A stretch of 42,923 nucleotides of DNA from Flavobacterium sp. (GCF_017985075.1 NZ_JAGNYF010000016.1:1-42923); one strand, 5' to 3'. Positions 1 to 9,668 are shown, numbered from the stretch's first letter. Made by a program: numbers and translations. The notes: generated from the letters alone by a model not told the origin.

Positions 1-1007
1 TGCAAGACTATTTCATTAAAGAAAACGTTCGTAATTTTTATTCAGTTTCTATTTCTGGATATCATATTGCTGAAGCAGGAGCGAACCCAATTACGCAATT
101 GGCATTCACTTTAGCTAATGGTTTCACTTACGTGGAATACTATTTGAGTCGCGGAATGAACATCAATGATTTCGGTCCGAATTTATCATTCTTTTTCTCT
201 AACGGAGTGGATCCAGAATATGCAGTTATTGGTCGTGTAGCTCGAAAAATTTGGGCGAAAGCTATGAAAAACAAATATGGAGCGAATGAAAGAGCACAAA
301 TGTTGAAATACCACATTCAAACTTCAGGACGTTCGTTACATGCGCAAGAAATTGATTTTAATGATATTCGTACGACACTACAAGCTTTGTATGCGATTTA
401 CGACAATTGTAATTCCTTACATACGAATGCGTATGACGAAGCCATTACTACTCCAACAGAAGAATCTGTGCGAAGAGCTATGGCAATTCAGTTGATTATT
501 AATAAAGAATTAGGTTTGGCGAAAAACGAAAATCCAATTCAAGGTTCGTTCATTATCGAAGAATTAACCGATTTAGTAGAAGATGCCGTGTTACAAGAAT
601 TTGACCGAATTACAGAACGTGGAGGTGTATTGGGTGCGATGGAAACCATGTATCAACGTTCTAAAATTCAAGAAGAAAGTTTGTATTATGAAACCTTGAA
701 ACATACAGGTGAATTTCCGATTATTGGTGTAAATACCTTCTTAAGTTCAAAAGGCTCTCCAACGGTTATTCCTGCTGAGGTTATTCGTGCAACGGAAGAA
801 GAGAAAGCCTATCAAATTGACATGCTTAATAATCTTCAAAAATCGAATTTAGATCACGTAAATCAGCATTTGAGTAATTTACAAGATGCCGCTATTCGTA
901 ACGAAAATATTTTCGATAAATTAATGGAAGCTACAAAGGTATGTTCGTTAGGACAAATTACCAGCGCCTTGTTTGAAGTAGGAGGACAATACAGACGCAA
1001 TATGTAA
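1..1007 (+). CDS. icmF: Methylmalonyl-CoA mutase family protein (IcmF-like), C-terminal part
   Basis: This is the 3' part of a B12-dependent acyl-CoA mutase. The frame is open from base 3 with no start, so the gene begins outside the window. The mutase barrel signature [19 protein letters not shown] is read from about base 57, followed by the substrate-domain motif [20 protein letters not shown]. The stretch [20 protein letters not shown] is closer to fused isobutyryl-CoA mutase IcmF than to classical methylmalonyl-CoA mutase. In IcmF the order is B12 domain, G-protein chaperone, then substrate domain, so what is visible would be the last third. The family isomerises branched and linear acyl-CoA thioesters using adenosylcobalamin. 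The protein ends YRRNM, followed by a hairpin terminator. The family call is firm; IcmF versus MCM is an inference because the N-terminal domains are not in the window. Confidence 0.88.
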   Translation, partial: QDYFIKENVRNFYSVSISGYHIAEAGANPITQLAFTLANGFTYVEYYLSRGMNINDFGPNLSFFFSNGVDPEYAVIGRVARKIWAKAMKNKYGANERAQMLKYHIQTSGRSLHAQEIDFNDIRTTLQALYAIYDNCNSLHTNAYDEAITTPTEESVRRAMAIQLIINKELGLAKNENPIQGSFIIEELTDLVEDAVLQEFDRITERGGVLGAMETMYQRSKIQEESLYYETLKHTGEFPIIGVNTFLSSKGSPTVIPAEVIRATEEEKAYQIDMLNNLQKSNLDHVNQHLSNLQDAAIRNENIFDKLMEATKVCSLGQITSALFEVGGQYRRNM

Positions 1008-1052
1008 TTTTGATATACGATTTGAATATTAAAAATTCTTTTATATAAAAAC

Positions 1053-1084
1053 AAAACCTTTCAGAAATTGGAAGGTTTTTTTAT
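1053..1084. terminator. Bidirectional hairpin terminator between convergent genes
   Basis: The arms AAAACCTT and AAGGTTTT flank a 12-nt loop. A T-run follows on the plus strand and an A-run precedes it. It lies between the stop of the mutase gene and the stop of the convergent membrane-protein gene, so it can serve both. Confidence 0.7.
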
Positions 1085-1458
1085 TCTTTAAATTTTCTAT
1101 GATGTAGCATTGTTACTAATGAAACTAATATAAATGGAATCGTTGAAAGTGCAATTTTGTAGTTTAAACTAATTATTCCTATGAAAAGCATAAATACAAA
1201 TAGGATGCCTAAACCAAAAATACTAATATAAGTTAATTTTTTACTTGGTTTTTTTTGGAACAAGGTAAATAGTAAGATAAATTGAGCTAGTATTGGAAAA
1301 ACTATAAATGGATGAATAACTGAAATTGGGCTTGTAAATAATTTAGAAAAAATTTCAATTTCTGCTTCAAATAAAAATATATGCTGATTTCCGCTCCATT
1401 CCAAATAACCAAAGAGTGAGAAAATGATAAGAAGAAAATTTAGTATTTTACTTTTCAT
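1081..1458 (-). CDS. Small hypothetical membrane protein, four predicted TM segments
   Basis: I do not recognise this 125-residue protein. It has hydrophobic segments at about residues 4-20, 45-67, 73-98 and 101-119, with a short polar, Glu-containing loop after the first and a Lys-rich turn (QKKPSKK) before the third. That fits an integral inner-membrane protein with four helices. It lies 7 bp downstream of the CDF transporter gene on the same strand, so the two are probably co-transcribed, but nothing in the sequence links it to metal transport. Its stop codon abuts the terminator shared with the upstream mutase gene. Confidence 0.6.
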   Translation of the reverse strand: MKSKILNFLLIIFSLFGYLEWSGNQHIFLFEAEIEIFSKLFTSPISVIHPFIVFPILAQFILLFTLFQKKPSKKLTYISIFGLGILFVFMLFIGIISLNYKIALSTIPFILVSLVTMLHHRKFKE

Positions 1459-1465
1459 TTTTTAA

Positions 1466-2335
1466 TTATTCATTCGGTTCAATGTGAATTAGAACATGTC
1501 CTAACTCTAAAATCTTACTTCTTAAAGTGTCTTTTAGTTTGTGCGCCAAATCGTGTCCTTCTTTAACAGAAATAGTAGCATCTACAATAGCGTGTAAGTC
1601 CACATGATATTTCATTCCTGCTTTTCTAATAAAACATTTCTCTGTCCCGATTATCCCATCTACTTTTAACGATTCTTCACGAATGTTTTCCACTAAATCG
1701 TCATACCGATGTTCGTCCATAATTTCACCAAGTGCAGGTCGGAAAATCATATAACTATTATAAAGAATAAAAAAAGAAGCTAATAATGCCGCCCAATCAT
1801 CAGCAGATTCGTATCCTTTTCCTAAGACCAATGCTATTGAAATTCCTATAAAAGCAGCAACCGAAGTAATCGCGTCACTTCTATGGTGCCAAGCATCTGC
1901 TTTTAAAGAAGAACTATTGGTAATAATGCTCTTTTTCATTACTTTTTGAAATGAGTATTCTTTCCATAAAATAATTAATGCCAATACGATTAGTGTCCAC
2001 GATTTTGGTAAATCATGAGGCGTACCAATATTTAAAATGCTTTCATAGGCAATAATAGTAGCTGATGTAATTAAAAATCCAACTACAAGAAAAGTAATTA
2101 AAGGTTCGGCTCTTCCGTGCCCGTAAGGATGATTTTCATCTGCAGGTCGGTTTGAATATTTAATTCCAAATAAAACTAAAAACGAAGCAAAAATATCCGT
2201 TGTAGATTCTATAGCATCAGCAACTAATGCATACGAATTTCCGAAAAAGCCCGCCAATCCTTTAATTAACGCTAAACTGGTGTTGCCAATAATACTAAAA
2301 TAAGTGGCTTTTATAGCGGTTTGCTCGTGTGTCAT
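1466..2335 (-). CDS. Cation diffusion facilitator (CDF) family transporter
   Basis: This is a proton-coupled divalent metal efflux protein of the inner membrane, 289 residues, the usual length of bacterial FieF/YiiP-type CDFs. TM segments fill residues 10-200. The predicted transport site is formed by Glu43 and Asp47 (ADAIESTTD) with His150 and Asp154 (HHRSD), an ExxxD/HxxxD arrangement. HPYGHGRAE at residues 69-77 is the conserved loop after TM2. The C-terminal 80 residues form the cytoplasmic dimerisation domain, ending HVLIHIEPNE. Substrate (Zn, Fe, Mn or Co) cannot be fixed from sequence; Glu in place of the usual first Asp or His is worth noting. It lies 13 bp after the M28 peptidase gene and 7 bp before the small membrane protein gene, in one probable transcript. 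Confidence 0.9.
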   Translation of the reverse strand: MTHEQTAIKATYFSIIGNTSLALIKGLAGFFGNSYALVADAIESTTDIFASFLVLFGIKYSNRPADENHPYGHGRAEPLITFLVVGFLITSATIIAYESILNIGTPHDLPKSWTLIVLALIILWKEYSFQKVMKKSIITNSSSLKADAWHHRSDAITSVAAFIGISIALVLGKGYESADDWAALLASFFILYNSYMIFRPALGEIMDEHRYDDLVENIREESLKVDGIIGTEKCFIRKAGMKYHVDLHAIVDATISVKEGHDLAHKLKDTLRSKILELGHVLIHIEPNE

Positions 2336-2348
2336 TTTTTAGTTTTTA

Positions 2349-4571
2349 TTAAAACGTTACGTTTACCTTATTAGTTTTTCCGTCTCTAATAAATATAACT
2401 TCTTTCGTTTCACCAGAATTAATTTTGGATAAGCATTCCATATAACCATATACTTCTTTTACCTCGCAATCACCAATTTTAGTAATTATATCACCTTCTT
2501 TAATTCCAGCTTTAATGGCTGGACGGTCTTCAGTAACACCATCTACGTGTAACCCATCGCCATGTTCAGCATAATCAGGCATAATTCCAAGAGTTACTTT
2601 GTATTTTGCCATTTTCTTTTCGCTGTTTATTTTGGTTTTGGTAAATTCAATGTTTTCTTTATCGGCCAATTCATTTGCGATTCTAAAAACATAATTTACA
2701 ATATTGGTTACGCCATAATAATTGATTTTTTCTTCATCATCACTTGGTTTGTGATAATCTTCATGTGTTCCGGTAAATAAAAACAGTACAGGAATATCTT
2801 TTAAGTAAAAAGAAGTATGATCAGATGGTCCAATTCCACCAGTTTCTTCTGTAACTCCAAATCCCGCAGGTTTGTTACGTTGAATTAATTCTGAGAAAAT
2901 AGGAGAGGTACCGGTTCCTCCAACTACCAGACTTTTCTTATCGTCTAATCTTCCAATCATATCCATATTAATCATTGTGATTACATTTGGATACAGTGTT
3001 TTTATCGATTCAGCCATATGTTTCGATCCAATTAATCCATCCTCTTCACCAGAAAACAAAGCAAAAATGAAATTCACTTTTTCTTTTGTCTTGTTTTTCG
3101 CATAGATACGAGCCAAATCTAACACACCAGCAACACCAGAGGCATTGTCGTCTGCACCATTATGAATCATACCTTTTGAAAAAGGTTTGGTAGAATTATT
3201 ATGTTCGTTTCTTCCTAAGTGGTCATAATGTGCCCCTATTACAATGGTTTTGTTTGCACCATTATTTAAATAAGCAATTACATTATTCGAATTTAATAAA
3301 TCTCCTACAACTGTTGAATCTGCATGTGGATTGGTTTTGTATCGATACGAAAAAGGTTGCAAAAATGTTTTATTGTAAGGTTGTAAACCTAATTTTTTAA
3401 ATTCACTTTCAATATATTTTGCTGCTATTTTCTCAGCTTTACTTCCTGAAAGTCTTCCTTCTAAAGCATCAGAAGCTAAATACGAAATGTGTTTTTTTAA
3501 ATTTTTATTATCTGCATTTTCAACTTCATCTGTCTCTACCCAATCGGCTATAAATACATTTGTTTCACGCGCTTTATCTTGTTGGCGATTACTTGAAAAT
3601 ACTAATTTTTTTCCGTCTGGTGAAAATTGTGGAAACGCATTAAATTCACTTTCATAGGTAATTTGTTTCAATCCCGTACCATCGATATTAATCATATATA
3701 ATTGAAAATCATATCCTTTAGTAGCGTGATGATTGGAAGAAAAAATAATTTTTTTGTCCGATGGATGAAAAAAGGGCGCCCAATTGGCTTTACCTAATTT
3801 GGTGATTTGCTTTAAATCTGAGCCATCAATATTACAAGTATAAATTTCCATGTTAGTTGGCATTACTAAATTTTCTGCCAATAAGTCTTTGTATTCTTTA
3901 ATATCTTTTTCAGTGGTAGGACGAGAGGAACGAAAGACTAATTTTTTACTGTCGTGTGAAAAGAAACATCCGCCATCATAACCCAAACCAAACGTAATTT
4001 GTTTTAAGTTACTTCCGTCGATATCCATAGTGTAAATTTCTAAATCACCAGAACGAATACTTGTGAAAGCTATTTTTTTTCCATCAGGAGAAACCACCGC
4101 TTCTGCATCATAACCTGGAGAATCAGTTAATTTTTTTACAATCTCACCCGCTTTAGTTGCCATATAAATTTCAAATTCTGGATAAATTGCCCAAAGATAT
4201 TTTCCGTCTTTTGGTTTCGGCGGGGCAGGGCAAGCTACATTCGCTTCATGCGTAGAGGCATAAATAATATGCTTTCCATCTGGCATATAATATGAACAAG
4301 TGGTTCTTCCTTTTCCTGTAGATACTAATTTCAGATTGTTAAAATCAGTTATAGGTTGCGTCAAATCTAACGAGTAAATTTGATCGCATGGTACACCAAA
4401 TTGAGTATTGGTAACTTGCATGGTTAAGTTTTTACTATCCGGACTAAAATAAGCCTCAGCATTATCACCACCAAATGTTAGTTTTTTAATGTTTTGTAAG
4501 TTTCTTTCTTGTCCTTGAACGGTTAATGAAAGAAATAAAAACGAAAGAAATGCGTATTTTTTTACTGCCAT
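2349..4571 (-). CDS. Secreted M28 family metallopeptidase with beta-propeller (PD40) and PDZ domains
   Basis: A 740-residue exported Zn aminopeptidase-like protein. A signal peptide covers residues 1-20 (ending VQGQ). Residues 30-345 carry repeated PD40/TolB-type blades (SPDGKKIAFTS, SPDGKKLVFSS and similar). The M28 catalytic domain spans about 358-635 with a full ligand set: His448 (GAHYDH), bridging Asp474 (GADDN), catalytic Glu509 and ligand Glu510 (SGEED), Asp537 (NMDMIG) and His607 (EDYHKPSD). A PDZ domain follows at about 655-740 (AGIKEGDIITKIGD). All catalytic residues are present, so it should be active, probably in the periplasm or outside the cell. Substrate is unknown. The N-terminal blades look like the protein-interaction propellers seen in other Bacteroidetes exopeptidases. 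Confidence 0.9.
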   Translation of the reverse strand: MAVKKYAFLSFLFLSLTVQGQERNLQNIKKLTFGGDNAEAYFSPDSKNLTMQVTNTQFGVPCDQIYSLDLTQPITDFNNLKLVSTGKGRTTCSYYMPDGKHIIYASTHEANVACPAPPKPKDGKYLWAIYPEFEIYMATKAGEIVKKLTDSPGYDAEAVVSPDGKKIAFTSIRSGDLEIYTMDIDGSNLKQITFGLGYDGGCFFSHDSKKLVFRSSRPTTEKDIKEYKDLLAENLVMPTNMEIYTCNIDGSDLKQITKLGKANWAPFFHPSDKKIIFSSNHHATKGYDFQLYMINIDGTGLKQITYESEFNAFPQFSPDGKKLVFSSNRQQDKARETNVFIADWVETDEVENADNKNLKKHISYLASDALEGRLSGSKAEKIAAKYIESEFKKLGLQPYNKTFLQPFSYRYKTNPHADSTVVGDLLNSNNVIAYLNNGANKTIVIGAHYDHLGRNEHNNSTKPFSKGMIHNGADDNASGVAGVLDLARIYAKNKTKEKVNFIFALFSGEEDGLIGSKHMAESIKTLYPNVITMINMDMIGRLDDKKSLVVGGTGTSPIFSELIQRNKPAGFGVTEETGGIGPSDHTSFYLKDIPVLFLFTGTHEDYHKPSDDEEKINYYGVTNIVNYVFRIANELADKENIEFTKTKINSEKKMAKYKVTLGIMPDYAEHGDGLHVDGVTEDRPAIKAGIKEGDIITKIGDCEVKEVYGYMECLSKINSGETKEVIFIRDGKTNKVNVTF

Positions 4572-4626
4572 TTTATTTTATATTTTATTTTATTTATTTT
4601 TTAAAGATTCTATCTACTTTCTACTT

Positions 4627-5220
4627 TTAGCCATGTACAGTTACGCCTTCACCATATTTAGCTATTACACTCGCTTCGTATGTTAACCATGCTTTCCAAC
4701 GTTTTTCTACATCGATATTTCCTGCATATTTTCTAGCTAAGTTTATAAAAGTTGTATAATGAGCGGCTTCACTTTCCATTAAATCTCTATAAAACTGAGC
4801 TAATTCTTCGTCTTTTAAATTTTCAGAAAGTACTTTAAATCGTTCGCAACTTCTGGCTTCAATCATAGCTGCAAAAAGTAAACGTTCTATTAAACCACAC
4901 TCACGACTTCCGTCAGAAGATTGCTTCATGAATTTGGCTAATTCGTTTACATAATCGTCTTTTCGTTCCCTTAAAAATTCGTAACCACGTGCCTTAATAA
5001 TATCGTGAACCATTTGAAAATGTTGCATTTCTTCAATAGAAATCGCAGTCATTTCGGTCACCAAGTCTTCTTTCTCAGCATTATTAATAATAAGCATTAT
5101 GGCATTTGTGGCTGCTTTTTGTTCGCACCAAGCATGGTCACTTAAAATATCTTCTAAGTTTTCTTCTACTATATTTGCCCAACGAGGATCTGTTGGTAAT
5201 TGCAATCGTAAAATAGACAT
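4627..5220 (-). CDS. miaE: tRNA-(ms2io6A)-hydroxylase MiaE
   Basis: A diiron, ferritin-like monooxygenase that hydroxylates the isopentenyl chain of ms2i6A37 in tRNAs reading UNN codons. The helical bundle carries the expected carboxylate and His pairs: CEQKAA, EEMQHFQ, EARSCERF and ESEAAHY. I start at 5220 (MSILRLQLPTDPRW, 197 aa) rather than at the in-frame ATG at 5262, because the region 5253-5287 is a clear terminator hairpin for glyA that the longer start would overlap. It lies between glyA and the M28 peptidase gene on the same strand. MiaE needs O2, so it is consistent with an aerobic or microaerobic organism. Family identity is firm. Confidence 0.88.
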   Translation of the reverse strand: MSILRLQLPTDPRWANIVEENLEDILSDHAWCEQKAATNAIMLIINNAEKEDLVTEMTAISIEEMQHFQMVHDIIKARGYEFLRERKDDYVNELAKFMKQSSDGSRECGLIERLLFAAMIEARSCERFKVLSENLKDEELAQFYRDLMESEAAHYTTFINLARKYAGNIDVEKRWKAWLTYEASVIAKYGEGVTVHG

Positions 5221-5251
5221 ATTGTTGAAGGTTTTCAGGTTTATTATGTTT

Positions 5252-5287
5252 AAAAAAGGCATTATGATTGCTACATAATACCTTTTT
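5252..5287 (-). terminator. Rho-independent terminator of glyA
   Basis: Read on the minus strand, a 14-bp stem (AAAAAGGTATTATG with CATAATGCCTTTTT, one G-U pair) encloses a 7-nt loop and ends in a T-run. It sits 17 bp after the glyA stop and before the miaE start, so miaE is likely transcribed from its own promoter or by read-through. Confidence 0.75.
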
Positions 5288-5303
5288 ATTTTATATATGT
5301 CAA

Positions 5304-6578
5304 TTAAAAAACAAACATGGCTCTTTCGCCCATAAGTTCGTTAACTTCTTCAGCTACTTCTTCTATTACAGCTTCATTAGTGTAATTCATTAATACTTTG
5401 TCGATTAAAGCAACAACGGTTTCCATATCTTCTTCAACTAATCCACGAGTTGTAATTGCTGGTGTTCCAACACGAATTCCTGAAGTTACAAATGGCGATT
5501 TGTCATCAAACGGCACCATGTTTTTGTTTACTGTAATTTCGGCTTTAACCAATGCGTTTTCAGCATCTTTACCAGAAATATTTTTGTTACGTAAATCAAT
5601 CAACATCATGTGATTATCAGTTCCACCAGAAATTAATTTATAACCTCTTTTGTTGAACGCTTCTGCCATAGCTTTTGCATTTTTTTGCATTTGTAACGCA
5701 TAACGGAAAAATTCATCTGTTAACGCTTCACCAAACGCAACCGCTTTAGCGGCAATAATATGCATTAATGGGCCTCCTTGATTTCCAGGGAAAACAGACA
5801 TATCTAATATATGGCTCATCATTCTAATATCGCCTTTTGGAGTCGTTAATCCCCAAGGGTTTTCAAAATCTTTCCCCATCATAATTAATCCACCACGAGG
5901 ACCACGTAAAGTCTTATGTGTAGTTGTTGTTACTATATGACAGTGAGGAATTGGATCATTTAACAAGCCTTTTGCAATCAATCCAGAAGGATGTGAAATA
6001 TCAGCTAATAATAATGCTCCAACTGAATCTGCAATTTCACGGAAACGTTTAAAATCCATATCACGAGAATAAGCCGATGCTCCTGCAATAATCATTTTAG
6101 GTTGCTCTTTTGTAGCTATTTCTTGAATTTTATCGTAATTTAATAATCCAGTTTCTTCTTCTACACCATAAAAACTTGCGGTATATAATTTACCTGAAAA
6201 ATTTACGGGAGATCCATGCGTTAAATGCCCACCGTGAGACAAATCGAATCCTAAAATTTTATCTCCTGGTTTTAAACAAGCTGCAAAAACTGCAGTGTTT
6301 GCCTGTGAACCAGAATGTGGTTGTACATTAGCATATTCAGCTCCAAATAATTCTTTTACTCGATCAATAGCAACTTGTTCTACAATATCTACTACTTCAC
6401 AACCTCCATAGTATCTTTTTCCAGGATATCCTTCCGCGTATTTATTGGTTAAACATGAACCAGCAGCTTCCATTACTTGGTCGCTTACAAAGTTTTCTGA
6501 AGCAATTAATTCTATTCCATGAATTTGTCTGTCTTGCTCGTCTAAAATTAGGTCAAAAATAAGTTCGTCGCGTTGCAT
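5304..6578 (-). CDS. glyA: Serine hydroxymethyltransferase
   Basis: A PLP enzyme interconverting serine plus tetrahydrofolate and glycine plus 5,10-methylene-THF, the main source of one-carbon units; cytosolic homodimer or tetramer. At 424 residues it is full length. Landmarks are IASENF (25-30), [15 protein letters not shown] (45-59), SGSQAN (89-94), the DISHPSGL region (193-200), and the PLP-binding Lys222 in [15 protein letters not shown] -7 promoter element lies at 6604-6611, divergent from the fahA promoter. It is followed by its own terminator. Confidence 0.97.
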   Translation of the reverse strand: MQRDELIFDLILDEQDRQIHGIELIASENFVSDQVMEAAGSCLTNKYAEGYPGKRYYGGCEVVDIVEQVAIDRVKELFGAEYANVQPHSGSQANTAVFAACLKPGDKILGFDLSHGGHLTHGSPVNFSGKLYTASFYGVEEETGLLNYDKIQEIATKEQPKMIIAGASAYSRDMDFKRFREIADSVGALLLADISHPSGLIAKGLLNDPIPHCHIVTTTTHKTLRGPRGGLIMMGKDFENPWGLTTPKGDIRMMSHILDMSVFPGNQGGPLMHIIAAKAVAFGEALTDEFFRYALQMQKNAKAMAEAFNKRGYKLISGGTDNHMMLIDLRNKNISGKDAENALVKAEITVNKNMVPFDDKSPFVTSGIRVGTPAITTRGLVEEDMETVVALIDKVLMNYTNEAVIEEVAEEVNELMGERAMFVF

Positions 6579-6603
6579 TTTTTAGTATAAATTTAAATTT
6601 TGT

Positions 6604-6611
6604 CAAAAATA
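6604..6611 (-). promoter_or_regulatory. -7 promoter element for glyA
   Basis: On the minus strand TATTTTTG matches the Bacteroidetes -7 consensus TAnnTTTG, 25 bp before the glyA start. I do not see a well-spaced TTTG for the -33 box. Confidence 0.5.
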
Positions 6612-6620
6612 CAAAAAATG

Positions 6621-6651
6621 TTTGGTAAATTGAAAGGATAGTTTAATTTTG
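6621..6651 (+). promoter_or_regulatory. Bacteroidetes-type promoter of fahA
   Basis: TTTG at 6621-6624, a 19-nt spacer and TAATTTTG at 6644-6651 match the family consensus exactly. The predicted transcript starts near 6656, leaving a leader of about 33 nt before the ATG at 6689. Confidence 0.7.
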
Positions 6652-6688
6652 ATTACTCAATTATCAACAAAAAATAGTACATAAAGAT

Positions 6689-7975
6689 ATGCCAAATTTT
6701 GCCAATGACCCAAGTAGAAAATCTTGGTTAGATATTAAAAAAGATAGTGATTTTCCAATTCAAAATATTCCTTTTGGAGTTTTTATAACTAAAGAAGATG
6801 TTATAACTATCGGAACAAGGATAGGTGATTATGCAATTGATATGGGAGCATTACAACAATTAGGCTATTTTGAAGGTATAGATCTTACTGACGATATGTT
6901 TATGCAAGATACGCTTAACGATTTTATTTCTGACGGAAAGAAAACTTGGCGTTTAGTAAGAAATAGATTATCGGATATATTTTTAGATACCAATCCAAAA
7001 TTAAGAGATAACGATTCACATAAAAATATTGTTATTTTTAAAATAGATGATGTTGAAATGTTATTACCTGTTCAAATTGGTGATTACACCGATTTTTATT
7101 CAAGTAAAGAGCACGCTACTAATGTAGGAAAAATGTTTCGCGATCCAGAAAATGCATTATTACCAAACTGGTTGCATATTCCAGTAGGATATCACGGAAG
7201 AAGTTCTACAATTGTTCCAAGTGGAATTCCAGTTCACAGACCATACGGACAAACGTTACCAAATGGAGAAACTCAACCTGTTTTTGGGCCTTCAAGATTG
7301 GTTGATTTTGAATTAGAAACCGCTTTTATTACTACGGATGCCAATATAATGGGTGAACCCGTTTCAGTTGCTGAAGCAGAAGAATGTATTTTTGGAATGG
7401 TTTTGTTTAACGACTGGTCGGCAAGAGATATTCAAAAATGGGAATATGTTCCATTAGGTCCCTTTTTAGCAAAAAACTTTGCATCATCAATCTCACCATG
7501 GATTGTTACTTTAGATGCTTTGGAACCGTTTAAATGTGCATCACCAGAACAACAACCAACACCATTACCTTATTTACAGCAAACGGGTAATCATGCTTAC
7601 GATATTAATTTACAAGTAGCCATTCAGCCAGAAAATGCTGTTGAAACGATAGTGTCAAACTCTAATTTTAAATACATGTATTGGACTATGAGTCAACAAT
7701 TGGCACATCATACAATAAATGGTTGTAGAGTGAATTCTGGAGATATGATGGGAAGTGGTACGATATCAGGACCAACGCCAGATTCTTTCGGTTCGATGTT
7801 AGAATTGTCTTGGGGTGGACAAAATCCAATTAAAATGAATGATGGTTCAGAACGTAAATTTATAAACGATAACGACACGGTAATTATTAGAGGATATTGT
7901 CAAAATGACCAAATTAGAATTGGTTTTGGAGAAGTAACAAGCAAATTACTTCCAGCTATTGAATTGAAATTTTAA
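6689..7975 (+). CDS. fahA: Fumarylacetoacetase
   Basis: The last enzyme of tyrosine catabolism, hydrolysing fumarylacetoacetate to fumarate and acetoacetate in the cytosol. The 428-residue length is typical. N-terminal SH3-like domain, then the FAH fold with metal and catalytic landmarks DFYSSKEHATNVG, PVGYHGRSSTIV, RLVDFELETAFI, NDWSARDIQKWEYVPLGPF and NSGDMMGSGTISGP. The start at 6689 follows a well-formed promoter at 6621-6651. Stand-alone here; no homogentisate dioxygenase lies in the window. The next gene follows after a short gap and may be read from the same promoter. Confidence 0.96.
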   Translation: MPNFANDPSRKSWLDIKKDSDFPIQNIPFGVFITKEDVITIGTRIGDYAIDMGALQQLGYFEGIDLTDDMFMQDTLNDFISDGKKTWRLVRNRLSDIFLDTNPKLRDNDSHKNIVIFKIDDVEMLLPVQIGDYTDFYSSKEHATNVGKMFRDPENALLPNWLHIPVGYHGRSSTIVPSGIPVHRPYGQTLPNGETQPVFGPSRLVDFELETAFITTDANIMGEPVSVAEAEECIFGMVLFNDWSARDIQKWEYVPLGPFLAKNFASSISPWIVTLDALEPFKCASPEQQPTPLPYLQQTGNHAYDINLQVAIQPENAVETIVSNSNFKYMYWTMSQQLAHHTINGCRVNSGDMMGSGTISGPTPDSFGSMLELSWGGQNPIKMNDGSERKFINDNDTVIIRGYCQNDQIRIGFGEVTSKLLPAIELKF

Positions 7976-8015
7976 ATTAAGCACGCTATTGTTTCCCAAA
8001 TCTAAAAGTGTATAT

Positions 8016-9197
8016 ATGAAAAGAATTATTTTACTATTACTAACCTTGTTTTTGTTTTCCTGTGGAGTAAAAAAAACGCAGTCTATGTTAAGTAATGGCG
8101 ACTATGATGGCGCTATTGAAAGAGCTTTAGATGGTTTAAGAACAAATAAAAATGCCAAAGGAAATCAAGATTATGTATATCTTTTGGAAGAAGCATTTGC
8201 CAAAGCCAAAGAACGTGATTTAAATAATTTATCATTATTGGTAAAAGAAAAAAATCCAGCAAATTTAGAGAAAATCTATAATTTGTATAACCAATTACAC
8301 AATCGACAAGATAGAATAAGGGGTGTTTTACCTTTAATGCTATTGAAAGAAAACAGAAACGCTATTTTTCCTTTTAACGATTATTCTAACGAATTAATTG
8401 CGAGTAAAGCTGATTTGTCTATTTATTTATACAATAATGCGAAAAAACTACTTGCTTCTAAAAATAAATTAGTCATTCGTGAAGCGTATGATGACTTAGC
8501 TTACTTAGATGATTTAAATCCTAACTATAAAGATGTTCTTGATTTAATGGATCAAGCGAAATTTAAAGGAACTGATTTTGTATTTGTGTCTACTAAAAAC
8601 GAAACAAATATGGTTATTCCATCTCGTTTACAGGATGATTTATTGGATTTTAGTACATACGGAATTAATGATAAATGGACAGTATATCATAATAAAAAAC
8701 AAAACGATATTTTTTATGATTTTTCATTGGTTGTAAATTTCAGAGAAATTAAAATTTCACCAGAACAAGTTAGAGAGAAACAATTTGTTAAAGAAAAACA
8801 AATTAAAGACGGAACAAAACCACTTTTAGATGACAAAGGTGTTCAAGTTAAAGATTCTGAAGGTAAACCGATGGTTGTAGATGTTATGAAAACAATTTCA
8901 GCAAGCATTTATGAATTTACCCAATTTAAATCTGTGCAAACCACTGCTAAAGTTGAATTTTACGATTTATATACGAAACAATTAATTGATGCCTACCCGT
9001 TATCAAGTGAATTTGTTTTCAGTTATATATATGCTAATTATAATGGAGATAAACGAGCATGTGAACAAGATTATTTTCAATATTTTGACAGAAGAGCGGT
9101 GCCGTTTCCAACAAACGAACAAATGGTTTATGATTCAGGGGAAGATTTAAAAGCAAAATTGAAATCTATAATTTCAGGCAACAGATTTAGAAGATAA
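8016..9197 (+). CDS. Hypothetical lipoprotein
   Basis: A 393-residue protein I do not recognise by name. The start at 8016 gives a clean lipoprotein signal: MKRIILLLLTLFLFSC with the lipobox Cys at residue 16. A longer frame from a TTG at 7989 would put nine extra residues ahead of the signal, so I reject it. Residues 20-175 look helical with TPR-like spacing (SNGDYDGAIERALDGLRTN near 27-45). Residues 180-390 look more beta-rich, with QFVKEKQIKDGTKPLLDDKG in the middle. It lies 40 bp downstream of fahA. It is probably anchored to a membrane on the periplasmic side or to the outer membrane; role unknown. Confidence 0.7.
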   Translation: MKRIILLLLTLFLFSCGVKKTQSMLSNGDYDGAIERALDGLRTNKNAKGNQDYVYLLEEAFAKAKERDLNNLSLLVKEKNPANLEKIYNLYNQLHNRQDRIRGVLPLMLLKENRNAIFPFNDYSNELIASKADLSIYLYNNAKKLLASKNKLVIREAYDDLAYLDDLNPNYKDVLDLMDQAKFKGTDFVFVSTKNETNMVIPSRLQDDLLDFSTYGINDKWTVYHNKKQNDIFYDFSLVVNFREIKISPEQVREKQFVKEKQIKDGTKPLLDDKGVQVKDSEGKPMVVDVMKTISASIYEFTQFKSVQTTAKVEFYDLYTKQLIDAYPLSSEFVFSYIYANYNGDKRACEQDYFQYFDRRAVPFPTNEQMVYDSGEDLKAKLKSIISGNRFRR

Positions 9198-9206
9198 ATA
9201 ATGAAT

Positions 9207-9246
9207 AAAAAAATCGCTTTTAAAAATTTAAAAGCGATTTTTTTTA
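9207..9246. terminator. Bidirectional terminator between lipoprotein gene and ytxJ
   Basis: The arms AAAAATCGCTTTTAAA and TTTAAAAGCGATTTTT form a near-perfect 15- to 16-bp stem with A- and T-runs on either side. It lies between the convergent stops at 9197 and 9254. Confidence 0.8.
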
Positions 9247-9253
9247 TTTTAAA

Positions 9254-9652
9254 TTAAGTAAATTGTTTCAAGTCTTCTGCAGAGATACTGTCGTGTGATG
9301 CATTAAAAACAGCTTTTTCATTTCTGATCACTATTATTTGTGGCGATTGATGCATTACGTTATACCTGCTTGCAATTTCATTAGATAAATCTCTGTGATT
9401 TAACAAATCTAATAAATACCAATCTATTTTTTCTTCGGGATAATTAAACTCGGCATCAAATTGTTTTAATGCCATTCTACTTATGCTGCATTTTGTACTG
9501 TGTTTGAAAAGGACAACCAGTTTTGTTTGAGAAATTTCATCTATTTCATCAAATTGTTCCATTTTATCTAATGTATAAAATTTGGCTGTCTCTTTTATTT
9601 CTTCGTTGGAAGTGTTTGCGTTTTCTTTAAAGATATTTTTGAAAAAACTCAT
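9254..9652 (-). CDS. ytxJ: Bacillithiol system redox-active protein YtxJ
   Basis: A 132-residue thioredoxin-fold protein of the YtxJ family (DUF2847), a monothiol bacilliredoxin-like factor proposed to reduce bacillithiol-protein mixed disulfides. The single active-site Cys55 sits in FKHSTKCSISRMALKQF. The C-terminal half has the cis-Pro-type segment HQSPQIIVI typical of thioredoxin folds, and the protein ends DSISAEDLKQF. There is no signal peptide, so it is cytosolic. It is divergent from clpB; the shared upstream region holds several dyads. Bacillithiol synthesis genes are not in the window, so the pathway assignment rests on the family. Confidence 0.85.
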   Translation of the reverse strand: MSFFKNIFKENANTSNEEIKETAKFYTLDKMEQFDEIDEISQTKLVVLFKHSTKCSISRMALKQFDAEFNYPEEKIDWYLLDLLNHRDLSNEIASRYNVMHQSPQIIVIRNEKAVFNASHDSISAEDLKQFT

Positions 9653-9668
9653 ATTTGTTAATTTTTTA

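Noticed and set aside
5221-5262. Upstream ATG extension of miaE
   Set aside because: The extra 14 residues are unlike MiaE and are encoded over the glyA terminator hairpin.
7989-8015. TTG start for the lipoprotein at 8016
   Set aside because: It would put nine residues in front of a clean lipoprotein signal peptide.
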